DNA of 62,868 bases from positions 1-62,868 of the forward strand of contig NZ_JAVCWH010000013.1 of assembly GCF_030846195.1 (NCBI RefSeq). The letters run 5' to 3'. Positions within the stretch are counted from its first letter, which is position 1. Each line of letters opens with the position of its first letter. This stretch comes from Paracoccus yibinensis (GTDB lineage: Bacteria > Pseudomonadota > Alphaproteobacteria > Rhodobacterales > Rhodobacteraceae). Shown here one piece after another: positions 26,610 through 36,891 of this stretch. Below the pieces are notes generated by a model. The model did not search any database. It was not told the origin of the DNA and was given only the letters and a program-made list of their open reading frames with translations. The position numbers were made by a program, and so were the translations under genes.

Positions 26610-26957
26610 TTAGCGGCGGGCGACCAGGATGCCAAGCAGAAGGCCAATCCCCGCCGCGATGCCCAGGGCCTGCGAGGGATGGCTGCGCGCCCAGTCCCGG
26701 ACTTCCTCATAGCCCAGTTCCGCATAGAATGCCGCTTCCTCGGCTCTCCGGTGCCCTGTCTGATAGACGTCTTCGGCCAAGTTCTGTCCCGCCTCGCGGA
26801 TGCGGCCGGCATATTCGCGTCCTGTCTCCAGGGTATCGTTCACGGTCGCGGCAGCACGCCCGGCCAGATGGGAGGCCCCGGACTTGAGATCGTCGATGAC
26901 CCCGGTCGCAGTCGCTTCGGGGCCTTGTTCGTGTTCAGCAATCTGGTTCTGTGCCAT
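26610..26957 (-). CDS. DUF883 (ElaB/YqjD-like) membrane-anchored protein
   Basis: 115 residues: a long amphipathic helical region (about 20-90, DDLKSGASHLAGRAAATVND) followed by RDWARSHPSQALGIAAGIGLLLGILVARR-type ending, a single C-terminal membrane segment with two terminal Arg. E. coli YqjD and ElaB are stationary-phase inner-membrane proteins that bind ribosomes. A GGAAC-N16-TGTT element upstream suggests stress control here too. Confidence 0.8.
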   Translation of the reverse strand: MAQNQIAEHEQGPEATATGVIDDLKSGASHLAGRAAATVNDTLETGREYAGRIREAGQNLAEDVYQTGHRRAEEAAFYAELGYEEVRDWARSHPSQALGIAAGIGLLLGILVARR

Positions 26958-26996
26958 TCTCGCGTTCTTTCTGCAGTGGGCTGTTTCGACAGGAAC

Positions 26997-27021
26997 AACA
27001 AGACACGCCGCCAGTCGTTCC
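26997..27021 (-). promoter_or_regulatory. EcfG-like promoter for the DUF883 gene
   Basis: Minus strand: GGAAC (27017-27021), 16-base spacer, TGTT (26997-27000), ending about 40 bases before the start codon at 26957. The -35 is exact and the -10 has one mismatch to CGTT. Confidence 0.45.
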
Positions 27022-27370
27022 ATGATGCGGTCGCGCAAGGCCACGAATGGCCGGCTTTCAGCAACCGCGCCGCTCTTCAGCCTGCATCCGTTTCGGAAAG
27101 TCCGCCAATCGGAGGCGCAAGCGACGGGCTGGAGACGATTGGGGGCCGCTTTCGGAGCGTAAAGCACCAAGCATTCGGAAGCTCCGCAATGGGCCAGCCA
27201 TCACGGGCCAAGAGGCTGAAGCTCCCTCATATCCGTGGAAAGCGACCGGCAGGTTTGCTATGCTCGATCTGCTGTCGGAACTGTTTCCCTGAACGCGGCT
27301 GTCCTTGAAAGGCTGCCCGGAACTCCTGCTTTGCCGCCTTGTGATGATCGACATGGAACGGAGGTTGCCG
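27022..27370. other. Intergenic stretch before the protease gene
   Basis: About 350 bases separate the DUF883 promoter from the start of the trypsin-like protease. Several overlapping frames exist but none has a ribosome site or a recognisable product, and no EcfG-like element or terminator was found for the protease. Confidence 0.45.
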
Positions 27371-28057
27371 ATGTCGTCCGGCCCCTATGTATGGAAAGAG
27401 CGGCCCCTTGCCGCGGGCATTCAGATTGCCGTTGCTGACTTCATGGCAGTGCATACCGCCTGCGGAACAATCGGTTGTTTCGTCCGGCAGCGGCCGAAGT
27501 CTGGTATCGCGGCGGCAGACAACCCGCCTTATCTTCTGACTGCAGGTCATGTGCTGATGCCCCAGAAGAAGGGGGGCATCACGCCGGTGGATCAAAGGGT
27601 GTATCAGCCAGCGCCCGTCGGGTGGATCAACGGCGTCGCCTCTACAAGCGAGGTTCATTACGAGGGAAGCATCGATGCCGGCATCGCGCTTCTCGACAGC
27701 GATACCGGCTTCAGGAACTACGTCTGGAAGATCGGAGACATTAAGGGCATCGCCGATCCGGTCGATGGCATGATCGTCTCGAAGCATGGTCGCACGACAG
27801 GGCGAACGGTCGGCCTGGTTACCATGTCAAGCTACACCTATGGCGGCTTCCACGACCTCTTCCAGATCACCTTCAATGCCGACGACCCCGCCAACAACAG
27901 CAGTCGTTTCGGATCCGAGGGCGACTCCGGCGCCCCGATCATGACCGGCGACGGATTGCTTGTCGGCATCCTCCACGCCGTCGACGAGGACGGAAGCGGG
28001 GGTTATGCCTGCAAGATCAGCAACATCTTCGACGCGATGAGGCTGAGCCTCGCTTGA
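27371..28057 (+). CDS. Trypsin-like serine protease without signal peptide
   Basis: 228 residues with a complete chymotrypsin-fold triad: His60 in LLTAGHVLM, Asp102 in SIDAGIALLD and Ser186 in EGDSGAPIM. GGAGG lies 6 bases before the ATG at 27371, which fixes this start over ATGs at 27344 and 27353. No signal peptide or membrane segment is seen, so it would act in the cytoplasm unless exported by another route. S1-type proteases are normally secreted, which makes this odd. It may also be a Nal1-like or toxin-associated peptidase; the target is unknown. Confidence 0.82.
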   Translation: MSSGPYVWKERPLAAGIQIAVADFMAVHTACGTIGCFVRQRPKSGIAAADNPPYLLTAGHVLMPQKKGGITPVDQRVYQPAPVGWINGVASTSEVHYEGSIDAGIALLDSDTGFRNYVWKIGDIKGIADPVDGMIVSKHGRTTGRTVGLVTMSSYTYGGFHDLFQITFNADDPANNSSRFGSEGDSGAPIMTGDGLLVGILHAVDEDGSGGYACKISNIFDAMRLSLA

Positions 28058-28185
28058 TCCGCTTCGGTGCAAGCGACGCCCATGGCCGGTGAAGACCAGG
28101 GGCTGTGAAAGACATCGCGATGCCTCTTATCGGCGCCCCGGACGGCTTACAGGCGAGGCGGTGATCACTGGGGCGTGAGCGTGCA

Positions 28186-28211
28186 GGAACCTTTGTCGCG
28201 CAAAGCCGGTT
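28186..28211 (+). promoter_or_regulatory. EcfG-like promoter for the glgE operon
   Basis: GGAAC (28186-28190), 17-base spacer, GGTT (28208-28211), ending 31 bases before the ATG at 28243. It would place maltose-1-phosphate polymer synthesis under stress control. Confidence 0.45.
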
Positions 28212-28242
28212 TTCCTGACATGTGGCTGCGAGGGAAGGTATC

Positions 28243-30327
28243 ATGCTGGGCAACAACGGGACGAACGGAACACACCAGGACGCGGCCCCGGGTACTGCAG
28301 GCACAAGGTCGCAGCCGGATCCCGAGGCAAGGTCGGACGCAAGGCTCCGGGCGCTTGCCGCGCAGCGTATCGCCATCGAAGGCGTCTCGATCGAAATCGA
28401 TGGCGGCCGCTTTCCTGCCAAGGCCGTCGCGGGTCAGCCCACGGTCATCGAGGCCGACATCTTCTCGGACGGGCATGACTCGATCGCCGCCGCAATCCTG
28501 TGGCGTCGTGCTGGTGATGAGGACGCTTCTGAATCCGCGATGACCCTGGTCGAGAATGACCGATGGGCCACCAGTGTCGTGTTTTCCGAGAACGACTATT
28601 ACGAATGCACGATCCTGGCCTGGCGCGATCTGTTCACGACCTGGCACAAGGAGGTGACCAAGAAACTGGCGGCCGGCCAGAGGATCGCCTTGGAATTGGA
28701 GGAAGGCCGCAGGCTTTTGCAGGCCGGGTTGGAGGATGGCCATGCCTCGGGTGAAGCGCGCGCGACGGTCATCGGGGTTCTGGCGGCGGATTCAGCCTAT
28801 GCCGAGGCTGCCGGGGACGACGCGTCGGTGGATGCAGCCCGCTTCGCCCGGCTGGGCGATCCTTCCGTTCTGGCCCTGATGCAGCAGTTCGGCCCCCGGA
28901 CCAATCTGACCGAATACAAGACGCTGACGGTCTTCGTGGACCGCAAGCCTGCCGCCTTCAGCGCGTGGTACGAACTGATGCCCCGGTCCCAGTCCGGCGA
29001 CGTGAACCGCCACGGCACCTTCGACGACGTGATCGCGCGCCTGCCCTATGTCCGCGACCTGGGCTTCGACGTGCTGTATTTCCCGCCGATTCATCCCATC
29101 GGCAAGACCAACCGCAAGGGCCGCAACAACAGCCTGACCGCGCAGGAGGGCGAGCCGGGCAGCCCCTATGCCATCGGCAGCGAGGCAGGCGGCCACGACG
29201 CCATCCACCCCGAGCTTGGCAGCTTCGACGATTTCCGCCGCCTGATCGCCGCCGCTAAGGATCACGGGCTGGAGATTGCGCTGGACTTCGCCATCCAGTG
29301 TTCGCCCGACCATCCCTGGATCCGCGAACATCCCGAATGGTTCGACTGGCGCCCCGACGGCACCATCAAGTTCGCCGAGAACCCGCCCAAGAAATACGAG
29401 GACATCGTCAACGTCCATTTCTATCGCGGGGCCATCCCCTCGCTGTGGTATGCGCTGCGCGACGTGGTGCTGTTCTGGGTGGACCAGGGCGTGCGCATCT
29501 TCCGCGTCGACAATCCGCACACCAAGCCCTTCCCCTTCTGGGAATGGCTGATCGAGGAGGTGCGCAGGAAGGACCCCGGCGTGATCTTCCTGGCCGAGGC
29601 CTTTACCCGGCCCAAGGTGATGAAGCGGCTGGCGAAGCTGGGCTATTCGCAGTCCTATTCCTATTTTACCTGGCGCAACGAAAAGCAGGAGATCATCGAC
29701 TATCTGACCGAACTGACGCAGGAGGAGTGCCGCGAATACATGCGGCCGAACTTCTTCGTGAACACGCCCGACATCAATCCCCGGTTCCTGCAAACCAGCG
29801 GCCGCCCCGGTTTCCGCACCCGGCTGGTCCTAGCTGCGACCCTAGGGGGCAACTACGGCGTCTATAACGGCTTCGAGATCTGCGAGGCCGCACCCGTGCC
29901 GGGCAAAGAGGAATACCTCAATTCCGAGAAATACGAGATCCGTGCCTGGGATATGAACCAGCCCGGCAACATCCAGGACGACATCCGCCTGATGAACCGG
30001 CTGCGCCGAACGCATCCCGCGCTTCAGGACTTCACGAACGTGAAATTCTACAACGCATCCAGTGACAAGGTCCTGTCCTATGGCAAGCAGACCGGCAACG
30101 ACTTCGTCCTGATCCACGTCAACCTTGACCCCCACAACACCCAGGCCTTCGAGTTCGAAGTTCCCCTGTGGGAGTTCGGCCTGCCTGACGAGGCCTCGGT
30201 CGAGGTGCGCGACCTGATCCACGGCAACAGTTTCACCTGGCACGGCAAGAACCACTGGCTGGAGCTTGAGCCCCACAGCCGTCCCTATGCCATCTGGCAG
30301 CTTTTCGCCCCCGGAGTTCCCCGCTGA
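28243..30327 (+). CDS. glgE: Alpha-1,4-glucan:maltose-1-phosphate maltosyltransferase
   Basis: A 694-residue GH13 enzyme that extends linear alpha-1,4-glucan with maltose 1-phosphate. Catalytic residues are Asp423 (FRVDNPHTKP), Glu452 (FLAEAFTRP) and Asp510 (NTPDINP); the DNPHTKP and NTPD forms separate GlgE from other GH13 enzymes. The N-terminal domain, about residues 1-200, carries the dimer and carbohydrate-binding regions, preceded by about 45 low-complexity residues. GGAAGG precedes the ATG at 28243; a GTG at 28222 is too close to the putative promoter. It overlaps the maltokinase gene by one base. Confidence 0.95.
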   Translation: MLGNNGTNGTHQDAAPGTAGTRSQPDPEARSDARLRALAAQRIAIEGVSIEIDGGRFPAKAVAGQPTVIEADIFSDGHDSIAAAILWRRAGDEDASESAMTLVENDRWATSVVFSENDYYECTILAWRDLFTTWHKEVTKKLAAGQRIALELEEGRRLLQAGLEDGHASGEARATVIGVLAADSAYAEAAGDDASVDAARFARLGDPSVLALMQQFGPRTNLTEYKTLTVFVDRKPAAFSAWYELMPRSQSGDVNRHGTFDDVIARLPYVRDLGFDVLYFPPIHPIGKTNRKGRNNSLTAQEGEPGSPYAIGSEAGGHDAIHPELGSFDDFRRLIAAAKDHGLEIALDFAIQCSPDHPWIREHPEWFDWRPDGTIKFAENPPKKYEDIVNVHFYRGAIPSLWYALRDVVLFWVDQGVRIFRVDNPHTKPFPFWEWLIEEVRRKDPGVIFLAEAFTRPKVMKRLAKLGYSQSYSYFTWRNEKQEIIDYLTELTQEECREYMRPNFFVNTPDINPRFLQTSGRPGFRTRLVLAATLGGNYGVYNGFEICEAAPVPGKEEYLNSEKYEIRAWDMNQPGNIQDDIRLMNRLRRTHPALQDFTNVKFYNASSDKVLSYGKQTGNDFVLIHVNLDPHNTQAFEFEVPLWEFGLPDEASVEVRDLIHGNSFTWHGKNHWLELEPHSRPYAIWQLFAPGVPR

Positions 30328-31844
30328 TGAACGATCTGACAGAGTTCATGGTCCTGGACACGTCGAACGGGCGGGTGGCGACGGCCCTTGAGGGGCACGA
30401 AGGCACGCAGTTCAGGACCGAGGTCCTGCCGAAATGGTTGCCATTGCAACGCTGGTTCGCGGGCAAGGACAAGGCCATTGGTGCGGTCGCCATGACGCCA
30501 CTGGGCGACTTGGCCCAGGGCGAGCATGAGTTGGTTTCGGTCAATGTGACGGTCGGAGACGAGGATCAAAGCTATCTGCTGCCCATTTCCGTCCGCTGGG
30601 GGGATGAGCACTCCGGTGCGCCGAAGACGTCTTATGCGCTGGCCAGGATCCGCCATGCCGACCGGGCAGGCACCCTGATCGACGGCGCCTATGACGAGCG
30701 TCTGCCGCAACTGCTGCTGGACGGGTTGAAGGAAAACCGCCTTGACGGACCCCTGCGGTTCGAGGGAACGGACGCCTTGCGCCAGATCGAGCAGCCGGGC
30801 GATCCCCGGCAGCTTGGCGCGGAACAGTCGAACCTGTCCATCGCCTTCGGCGACAGGATCATCCTGAAGCTTTACCGCCGCCTCCGCGAGGGCGAGCAGC
30901 CGGACGTGGAAGTCGCGAAATTCCTGACGGAAGTCGCGGGCTTTGACCATACACCCCGCTTCCTGGGTCAGGTCGTGCATGGATCGACGACCCTGGCCGC
31001 GGCCTTTGCCTTTGTCGCGAACCAGGGCGACGCTTGGAGTGGCATCGTTGACGCGCTGCAGCAGGAAGCTTCGGCCGGCGAGGCGCAGTCCGGGACGGCC
31101 GTCTTCGACTTCCCGCTCAGCCTGGGGTCGATCCTGGGACGGCGCACGGCGGAACTGCACAAGGCGCTTGCGACGGAAACCGAAGATCCGGCCTTCGCGA
31201 CCAAGGATCTGACGTCGGACCAGCTTGGCAAATGGGCCGAAGATGCCCGGGCCGAGGCCGAGGCGCTGATCGCGCGCCTGGAACAAGCGCAGCTGCCCGA
31301 CACCGTTGCCCCCTTGGTGCAATCCCTGCTGGCGCAGCGGCAGGCGTTGCTGTCGCGGCTGCGGGCGGTGGCCGATCTTGCACCGGGCTGCAAACTGTCG
31401 CGCATCCATGGCGATTACCACCTGGGGCAGGTCCTGCTGGCCCAGGACGATGTGGTGATCATCGACTTCGAGGGCGAACCGGCGCGCACCCTTGCCGAAC
31501 GGCGCGAGAAATCCTCTCCGCTGCGCGATGTGGCGGGGATGCTGCGGTCCTTCGACTATGCCGCGATGACCGTGATCGCGCGGCACGACAATGTCGAGGG
31601 TGGACGGGACCGGATCGAGACATGGCGGCAGTCGGTCATGCGCGACTTCCTGGATGCCTACCGCCGGCATTCGGAAGGCGCGGCCAACCTGCCGTCCGAC
31701 GAGGGATCGCGCGAAACGCTGCTGGACTTCTTTCTGCTGCATAAGGCGATCTACGAGGCGGGCTACGAGTTGAGCAACAGGCCCGCCTGGATCGGCATCC
31801 CGCTGAAGGGAATCCTCGACCTGCTGGAAGGAAAAGACCAATGA
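30327..31844 (+). CDS. mak: Maltokinase (Pep2-like)
   Basis: A 505-residue kinase that phosphorylates maltose to maltose 1-phosphate, the GlgE substrate. The N-terminal cap domain has [15 protein letters not shown]. The kinase-like fold carries [11 protein letters not shown] (catalytic Asp363) and IIDFEGEP (Mg-binding Asp380), the eukaryotic-kinase-like motif seen in Mak proteins. In many bacteria Mak is fused to TreS; here it is separate and lies between glgE and glgB, with one-base and four-base overlaps. Confidence 0.93.
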   Translation: MNDLTEFMVLDTSNGRVATALEGHEGTQFRTEVLPKWLPLQRWFAGKDKAIGAVAMTPLGDLAQGEHELVSVNVTVGDEDQSYLLPISVRWGDEHSGAPKTSYALARIRHADRAGTLIDGAYDERLPQLLLDGLKENRLDGPLRFEGTDALRQIEQPGDPRQLGAEQSNLSIAFGDRIILKLYRRLREGEQPDVEVAKFLTEVAGFDHTPRFLGQVVHGSTTLAAAFAFVANQGDAWSGIVDALQQEASAGEAQSGTAVFDFPLSLGSILGRRTAELHKALATETEDPAFATKDLTSDQLGKWAEDARAEAEALIARLEQAQLPDTVAPLVQSLLAQRQALLSRLRAVADLAPGCKLSRIHGDYHLGQVLLAQDDVVIIDFEGEPARTLAERREKSSPLRDVAGMLRSFDYAAMTVIARHDNVEGGRDRIETWRQSVMRDFLDAYRRHSEGAANLPSDEGSRETLLDFFLLHKAIYEAGYELSNRPAWIGIPLKGILDLLEGKDQ

Positions 31845-33994
31845 CCAAGGCGTCCGCATCGGAAATCGAAGCCATCCTGCGCGGCAGCCATCCCAACCCG
31901 TTCGCCATCCTTGGCCCCCATGACGGCGAGGTGCGGGTCTTCGCCCCGCAGGCGGCCGAGGTCTCGGTCCTGGCCGACGGCAAGCGCGCGCCGCTGGAAC
32001 GTGTCCACCCCGAAGGCTTCTTTGCCGGCCCCTTCGACGGCGACCACTACCAGCTTGAGATGACATCGGGGGACCACAGCTGGGTGGTCGAGGATCCCTA
32101 TCGCTTCGGTCTGGTTCTGGGCGAGATGGACGAATACCTGATCGCCGAAGGGCGGCACCGCCAGCTTTACGAAAAGCTGGGCGCCCATCCCATCACCCAT
32201 GGGGGCGTGGACGGCGTGGCCTTCGCCGTCTGGGCACCGAATGCGCGGCGGGTCAGCGTGGTGGGCGATTTCAACGCCTGGGACGGACGCCGCCATCCCA
32301 TGCGCAGGCGGCTGGGGCCGGGCTTGTGGGAACTGTTCATTCCCGGCCTGTCGGTGGGCGAACTTTACAAGTACGAGATCATCAGCGCCCATGGCGAACG
32401 GATGCCGCTCAAGGCCGATCCGGTGGGCTTCCTGCACGAGCAGTCGCCCGGAACCGCATCCGTCATCAGCGGCCTGCCGGATTATTCCTGGCAGGACCGG
32501 GACTGGATGGAAAGCCGCGCGGCACGGCAGGACCGCACGGCCCCGATTTCCATCTACGAGGTCCACCTGGGATCATGGCGGCGCGGGGCCGAGGGCGAGA
32601 TCCTCGACTATGACGCCATCGCCGACCTGCTGGTCCCCTATGTGACCGAGATGGGCTTCACCCATGTCGAATTCCTGCCGGTGTCGGAACATCCCTTCAC
32701 CGGATCCTGGGGATATCAGCCCATCGGATTGTTCGCGCCGACCAGCCGCTATGGCTCGCCCAAGGCTTTCGCGCGGCTGGTGGACCGGCTGCACGCCTCA
32801 GACATCGGCGTCATCATCGACTGGGTTCCTGCGCATTTCCCGTCCGACGCCCATGGCCTGGGCAAGTTCGACGGGACCGCGCTTTACGAACATGCCGACC
32901 CCCGGCAGGGCTTCCACCAGGACTGGAACACGCTGATCTACAACTTCGGCCGGCGCGAGGTGGCGAATTTCCTTCAGGCCAGCGCGCTTTACTGGCTGGA
33001 CATGTTCCATGTCGATGCGCTGCGCGTGGATGCGGTGGCCTCGATGCTGTATCTGGATTATTCGCGCCAGCCAGGCCAGTGGATCCCGAACCAGTTCGGC
33101 GGGAACGAGAACCTGGAAGCCATCGACTTCCTGCGCGACGTGAACTGCCGCGTCTGCGAGGATTATCCCGGCGCCATCACCATCGCCGAGGAATCGACCG
33201 CCTTTCCCAAGGTCAGCCGCCCGGTCAAGGACGGCGGCCTGGGTTTCGGCTTCAAGTGGAACATGGGCTGGATGCACGACACGCTGGGCTATTTCCGCCG
33301 CGACCCCATCTATCGCCGCCACCATCAGAACGATCTGACCTTTGGCATGGTCTATGCCTGGTCCGAAGACTTCGTGCTGCCGCTGAGCCATGACGAGGTC
33401 GTCCATGGCAAAGGCTCGCTGATCCGCCAGATGGCGGGCGACCGCTGGCAGAAATTCGCGAACCTGCGCGCCTATTTCGGCTTCATGTGGACGCATCCCG
33501 GCAAGAAGCTTCTGTTCATGGGAGGCGAGTTCGCGCAGGACCGCGAATGGAACCACGACCAGTCGCTGGACTGGCATTTGCTGGACGATCCCCTGCACGG
33601 CGGGGTCCAGCGGTTGATCAGGGACCTGAACCACCTTTATCGCAGCCAGCCCGCCTTGCATCGTCTGGACTGCGATCCCGAAGGTTTCGAGTGGATCGAT
33701 GCCAGCGATGCCCAGCAAAGCGTGCTGGTCTTCATGCGAAAATCCGACGACGGCGCGCCCCCTGTGGTGGTCGTGTGCAACCTGACGCCCCAGGTGCACC
33801 ATGGATACCGCATCGGCCTGCCGCAGCAAGGCGGCTGGCGCGAGATCCTCAACACCGATGATGCCGATTTCGGCGGCTCGGGTGTCGGCAACGGGGAAGC
33901 GCTTCAGTCGGAGGATATCGCATGGCACGGGCGCCAGGCCTCCATTGCCCTGACGCTTCCCCCGCTTGCAACGATCATCCTGGCACCCGAGTGA
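31841..33994 (+). CDS. glgB: 1,4-alpha-glucan branching enzyme
   Basis: A 717-residue GH13 enzyme that introduces alpha-1,6 branches into the polymer made by GlgE. The N-terminal CBM48 region ([19 protein letters not shown]) is followed by the catalytic barrel with nucleophile Asp397 ([11 protein letters not shown]), acid/base Glu450 (IAEEST) and transition-state Asp (LSHDEVVHG), then a beta-sandwich C-terminus. Length is normal for GlgB with the full N-terminus. It overlaps mak by four bases (ATGA). Confidence 0.95.
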   Translation: MTKASASEIEAILRGSHPNPFAILGPHDGEVRVFAPQAAEVSVLADGKRAPLERVHPEGFFAGPFDGDHYQLEMTSGDHSWVVEDPYRFGLVLGEMDEYLIAEGRHRQLYEKLGAHPITHGGVDGVAFAVWAPNARRVSVVGDFNAWDGRRHPMRRRLGPGLWELFIPGLSVGELYKYEIISAHGERMPLKADPVGFLHEQSPGTASVISGLPDYSWQDRDWMESRAARQDRTAPISIYEVHLGSWRRGAEGEILDYDAIADLLVPYVTEMGFTHVEFLPVSEHPFTGSWGYQPIGLFAPTSRYGSPKAFARLVDRLHASDIGVIIDWVPAHFPSDAHGLGKFDGTALYEHADPRQGFHQDWNTLIYNFGRREVANFLQASALYWLDMFHVDALRVDAVASMLYLDYSRQPGQWIPNQFGGNENLEAIDFLRDVNCRVCEDYPGAITIAEESTAFPKVSRPVKDGGLGFGFKWNMGWMHDTLGYFRRDPIYRRHHQNDLTFGMVYAWSEDFVLPLSHDEVVHGKGSLIRQMAGDRWQKFANLRAYFGFMWTHPGKKLLFMGGEFAQDREWNHDQSLDWHLLDDPLHGGVQRLIRDLNHLYRSQPALHRLDCDPEGFEWIDASDAQQSVLVFMRKSDDGAPPVVVVCNLTPQVHHGYRIGLPQQGGWREILNTDDADFGGSGVGNGEALQSEDIAWHGRQASIALTLPPLATIILAPE

Positions 33995-34227
33995 CTGGAC
34001 CCGTCCTGTGCTGCATCCGGGCCTGCGGTAAACGCACGACCTGGCCGGATCGGACACCGGTCGCCGGCAAAAGGCCTGACCAGCGACGATCTTGCCGCAA
34101 ATTCGGCGATCTGGCGGGTTGTATCCGAACCGCGATTTCGGGCGGCGATCCTGAATCCGCATGATGACGCGCTGGATGATCAGCTTGCCATGCCCGGGCG
34201 AGGCACCGGGATGGAAGGCTCTACCGA
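33995..34227. other. Intergenic stretch between glgB and the treS-like gene
   Basis: About 230 bases without a supported gene. In-frame ATGs at 34190 and 34211 would extend the treS-like protein, but the codons there are unlike the rest and a promoter-like element follows at 34228, so the stretch is better read as leader DNA. No terminator was identified after glgB. Confidence 0.45.
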
Positions 34228-34252
34228 GGAACCTCGTCCAAGCTCTGCTGTT
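34228..34252 (+). promoter_or_regulatory. EcfG-like promoter for the treS-like gene
   Basis: GGAAC (34228-34232), 16-base spacer, TGTT (34249-34252), ending 33 bases before the ATG at 34286. It argues for that start over the earlier in-frame ATGs. Confidence 0.45.
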
Positions 34253-34285
34253 GTTTCGAACAACGTGAAGATGGGATTGCATACT

Positions 34286-36355
34286 ATGACCACAGCGCCC
34301 GACAGCGATATGATTGATAAGCTGGTCTCCTTATCGATGCTTCATCAGGCACGTCGCTTGGCCGAAAACTACGGCGGCAAAGGGCGGATGTGGCAAAATC
34401 CCTATGCAGATTCCCGGCCCCGTGCTGCTTCCGCGATCGCTCCGGTATGGTTCACGGCCTATCCGCCTTCCGTGATCACCCGCCCTGGCCAATCGGTTCT
34501 TGGTGCGCTCGGCGATCCCCAGCTGTGGTCGGCGCTGGCTTCGATGGGGGTCCGGGCGATCCATACCGGTCCCACCAAGCAGGCGGGGGGATACAAGGAC
34601 GGAAGATATACGCCGACGATCGACGGGAACTTCGATCGGACCGGCTTCGGAACGGACCCTGCCTTCGGCGCGACAGAGGAATTCCAGGCGATCAGTCGCA
34701 TGGCAGCCGCCCATAATGCCGTCGTGATCGACGACGTGATCCCTGCCCATACCGGCAAGGGTCCCGATTTCCGCCTGGCTGAAATGAACCATTCCGGCTA
34801 TCCCGGCCTCTATCACATGGTGGAGGTTCCCGAGGAGGAATGGCCGGTTCTTCCCGAAGTTCCCGAAGGGCGGGATGCCGTCAACCTGTCGCCCGCGATC
34901 GTCGATCATCTCAAGGAACGCGGCTTGATCGTCGGGCAATTGCAGCGTGTCATCTTCTTCGAGCCGGGCGTCAAGGAAACCGACTGGAGCGTGACGGGTC
35001 CTGTCGTCGGCGTGGACGGAAAGGTTCGCCGCTGGGTTTACCTGCACTATTTCAAGGAAGGCCAGCCCAGCCTGAACTGGCTCGATCCCTCCTTTGCGGC
35101 GCAACAGATGATCATCGGCGATGCGCTGCATTCGATCGACCAGATGGGCGCACGGGGGCTGCGGCTCGACGCGAACGGGTTCCTGGGCGTCGAGCGCCGG
35201 ACCGACGGTCCCGCCTGGTCGGAAGGCCATCCCCTGTCCGTCACCGGAAACGCATTGCTTGCCGGCATGATCCGAAAGGCCGGGGGCTTTTCGTTCCAGG
35301 AATTGAACCTTACCGTGGACGACATCGCCACGATGTCGAAGGGCGGGGCGGATCTGTCCTATGACTTCATCACCAGACCTGCCTATCACCATGCGCTTCT
35401 GACCGGCGATACGGAGTTCCTGCGCATGATGCTTAGGATGGTGCATGATTTCGGCATCGACCCGGCATCCTTGATCCATGCCCTGCAGAACCACGATGAA
35501 CTGACCACGGAACTGGTCCATTTCTGGACCCTGCATGCAGACGACATCTATACGTTTGCGGGCCAGACCTGGCAGGGGCGGACGTTGCGGATGCATCTGC
35601 GCGATGAAATCCGGGAAAGGCTTACGGGAACCAACGCCCCCTACAACCTTCCCTTCGTAACCAACGGGATTGCCTGCACGACGGCAAGCGTGATCACCGC
35701 CGCCCTTGGCATTTCCGACCTGGACGAGATCACCGACGAGGATATCCAGCTTATCAAGAAGGTTCACCTGCTGCTTGTCATGTACAATGCGTTTCAGCCG
35801 GGGGTGTTTGCCTTGTCGGGCTGGGATCTGGTCGGTGCGCTGCCCCTTGACCCCACGCAAGTGCAGGCTCTCATGTCGGACGGCGATACGCGCTGGATCG
35901 AACGCGGAGCATATGACCTCACCGGAGAGGCGTCGGACCAGGTCTCTTCACCAGATGGCATACCGCGCGCCCGCTCCCTTTATGGGTCGATCTGCGAACA
36001 ACTGGAACAACCGGACTCCTTCGCATCGCAGCTCAGGCGTCTTCTTGCGGTCCGGGAATCCTATGGCCTTGCTGCAAGCCATCAAACCCATATACCCGAC
36101 GTTTCCGCAGCAGGTCTTCTGGTCATGGTGCATGTCCTGCCCAACGGGCGGGGAACACAGGTCACCGCGCTGAATTTTAGCGGCGAGGCGATAGAAGAGG
36201 TCGTCCTGCTGACCGACGTTCCGCCCGGCCCGGTGGTCGATATGGTCGCAGAGACGATCGTGGGGGACTTGCACGAAGACGGTGCCCTTGCGATCAGGCT
36301 CAGCCCCTACGAGGGACTTTCGCTGCGCATCGTCAGCACCTTGCCATCGCTTTAG
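34286..36355 (+). CDS. Divergent GH13 trehalose synthase / maltose alpha-D-glucosyltransferase
   Basis: A 689-residue GH13 protein with the catalytic set Asp295 ([11 protein letters not shown]), Glu339 (FSFQELNL) and Asp404 (QNHDELTTE). It is clearly not a canonical TreS: the early region reads [11 protein letters not shown] and [10 protein letters not shown], with [14 protein letters not shown], features of a separate proteobacterial branch annotated as maltose alpha-D-glucosyltransferase. It should interconvert trehalose and maltose and so feed maltokinase. The start is taken at 34286 because a promoter-like element lies inside the longer alternatives (34190, 34211); 34271 is also possible. 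It has its own promoter rather than joining the glgE operon. Confidence 0.8.
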   Translation: MTTAPDSDMIDKLVSLSMLHQARRLAENYGGKGRMWQNPYADSRPRAASAIAPVWFTAYPPSVITRPGQSVLGALGDPQLWSALASMGVRAIHTGPTKQAGGYKDGRYTPTIDGNFDRTGFGTDPAFGATEEFQAISRMAAAHNAVVIDDVIPAHTGKGPDFRLAEMNHSGYPGLYHMVEVPEEEWPVLPEVPEGRDAVNLSPAIVDHLKERGLIVGQLQRVIFFEPGVKETDWSVTGPVVGVDGKVRRWVYLHYFKEGQPSLNWLDPSFAAQQMIIGDALHSIDQMGARGLRLDANGFLGVERRTDGPAWSEGHPLSVTGNALLAGMIRKAGGFSFQELNLTVDDIATMSKGGADLSYDFITRPAYHHALLTGDTEFLRMMLRMVHDFGIDPASLIHALQNHDELTTELVHFWTLHADDIYTFAGQTWQGRTLRMHLRDEIRERLTGTNAPYNLPFVTNGIACTTASVITAALGISDLDEITDEDIQLIKKVHLLLVMYNAFQPGVFALSGWDLVGALPLDPTQVQALMSDGDTRWIERGAYDLTGEASDQVSSPDGIPRARSLYGSICEQLEQPDSFASQLRRLLAVRESYGLAASHQTHIPDVSAAGLLVMVHVLPNGRGTQVTALNFSGEAIEEVVLLTDVPPGPVVDMVAETIVGDLHEDGALAIRLSPYEGLSLRIVSTLPSL

Positions 36356-36891
36356 AAAGAGCCGCCGCGTAGGTCGCCCTGTCGGTCGCCGAGCCGGTCG
36401 CATCACGGTCGGAATGGCGGCGATGCGTGTTTGGCGGCGTCGAGGGCGGCTACCACACCAGGACCTCGCGACGAACACGCGGTCAAAGCGGCCGTCCGCC
36501 TGCAAGCCAAGTGCTTTGCTGTGCAGCATCGCCTTGTTTCAGGGTATTTGAAAGATCACACCGTTGATGATTCCGCTCCGACGGCGGTATTCGCAGATAG
36601 GGATCGGCCTTGGTGGGCAGGGGACGGCTGGTCCCGCGCGACATGGGTTGCGCTGCCTCCAGGGCTGCCGCATCGCTATGCGGTCGCGGCCTTCACGAAC
36701 CTGCGCACGGACGAAAGCCGCCGGCAGCGGTCCCGTATCGCAGCCTCGGGAACGCTGCGGGCAGTTCATTGAAATGCGGGAAAACGGTTGGCATCGCAAC
36801 GTCGAACCAAGGATGGCGGCTTGGGGTCGGTTGATTGCGCTCCAACCGCAGCGCAATCAACTTTGGCATAGCAGCCGCTACAGTCCTGCTA
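36356..36891. other. Long intergenic stretch, no supported gene
   Basis: About 536 bases between two convergent genes (treS-like and DUF3618). Several 70-110 codon frames exist on both strands, but none has a ribosome site or recognisable sequence. One plus-strand frame (36431-36772) contains the fairly protein-like PWWAGDGWSRATWVALPPG and could be a gene fragment. No clear terminator found. Confidence 0.4.

Noticed and set aside
30327..31844. Reading the maltokinase as an aminoglycoside phosphotransferase
   Set aside because: The HGDYHLGQ and IDFEGEP motifs, the N-terminal cap domain and the position between glgE and glgB point to maltokinase.
34190..34285. Longer N-terminus for the treS-like protein (ATG at 34190 or 34211)
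   Set aside because: The codons are unlike the rest of the gene and a GGAAC-N16-TGTT element lies inside the extension.
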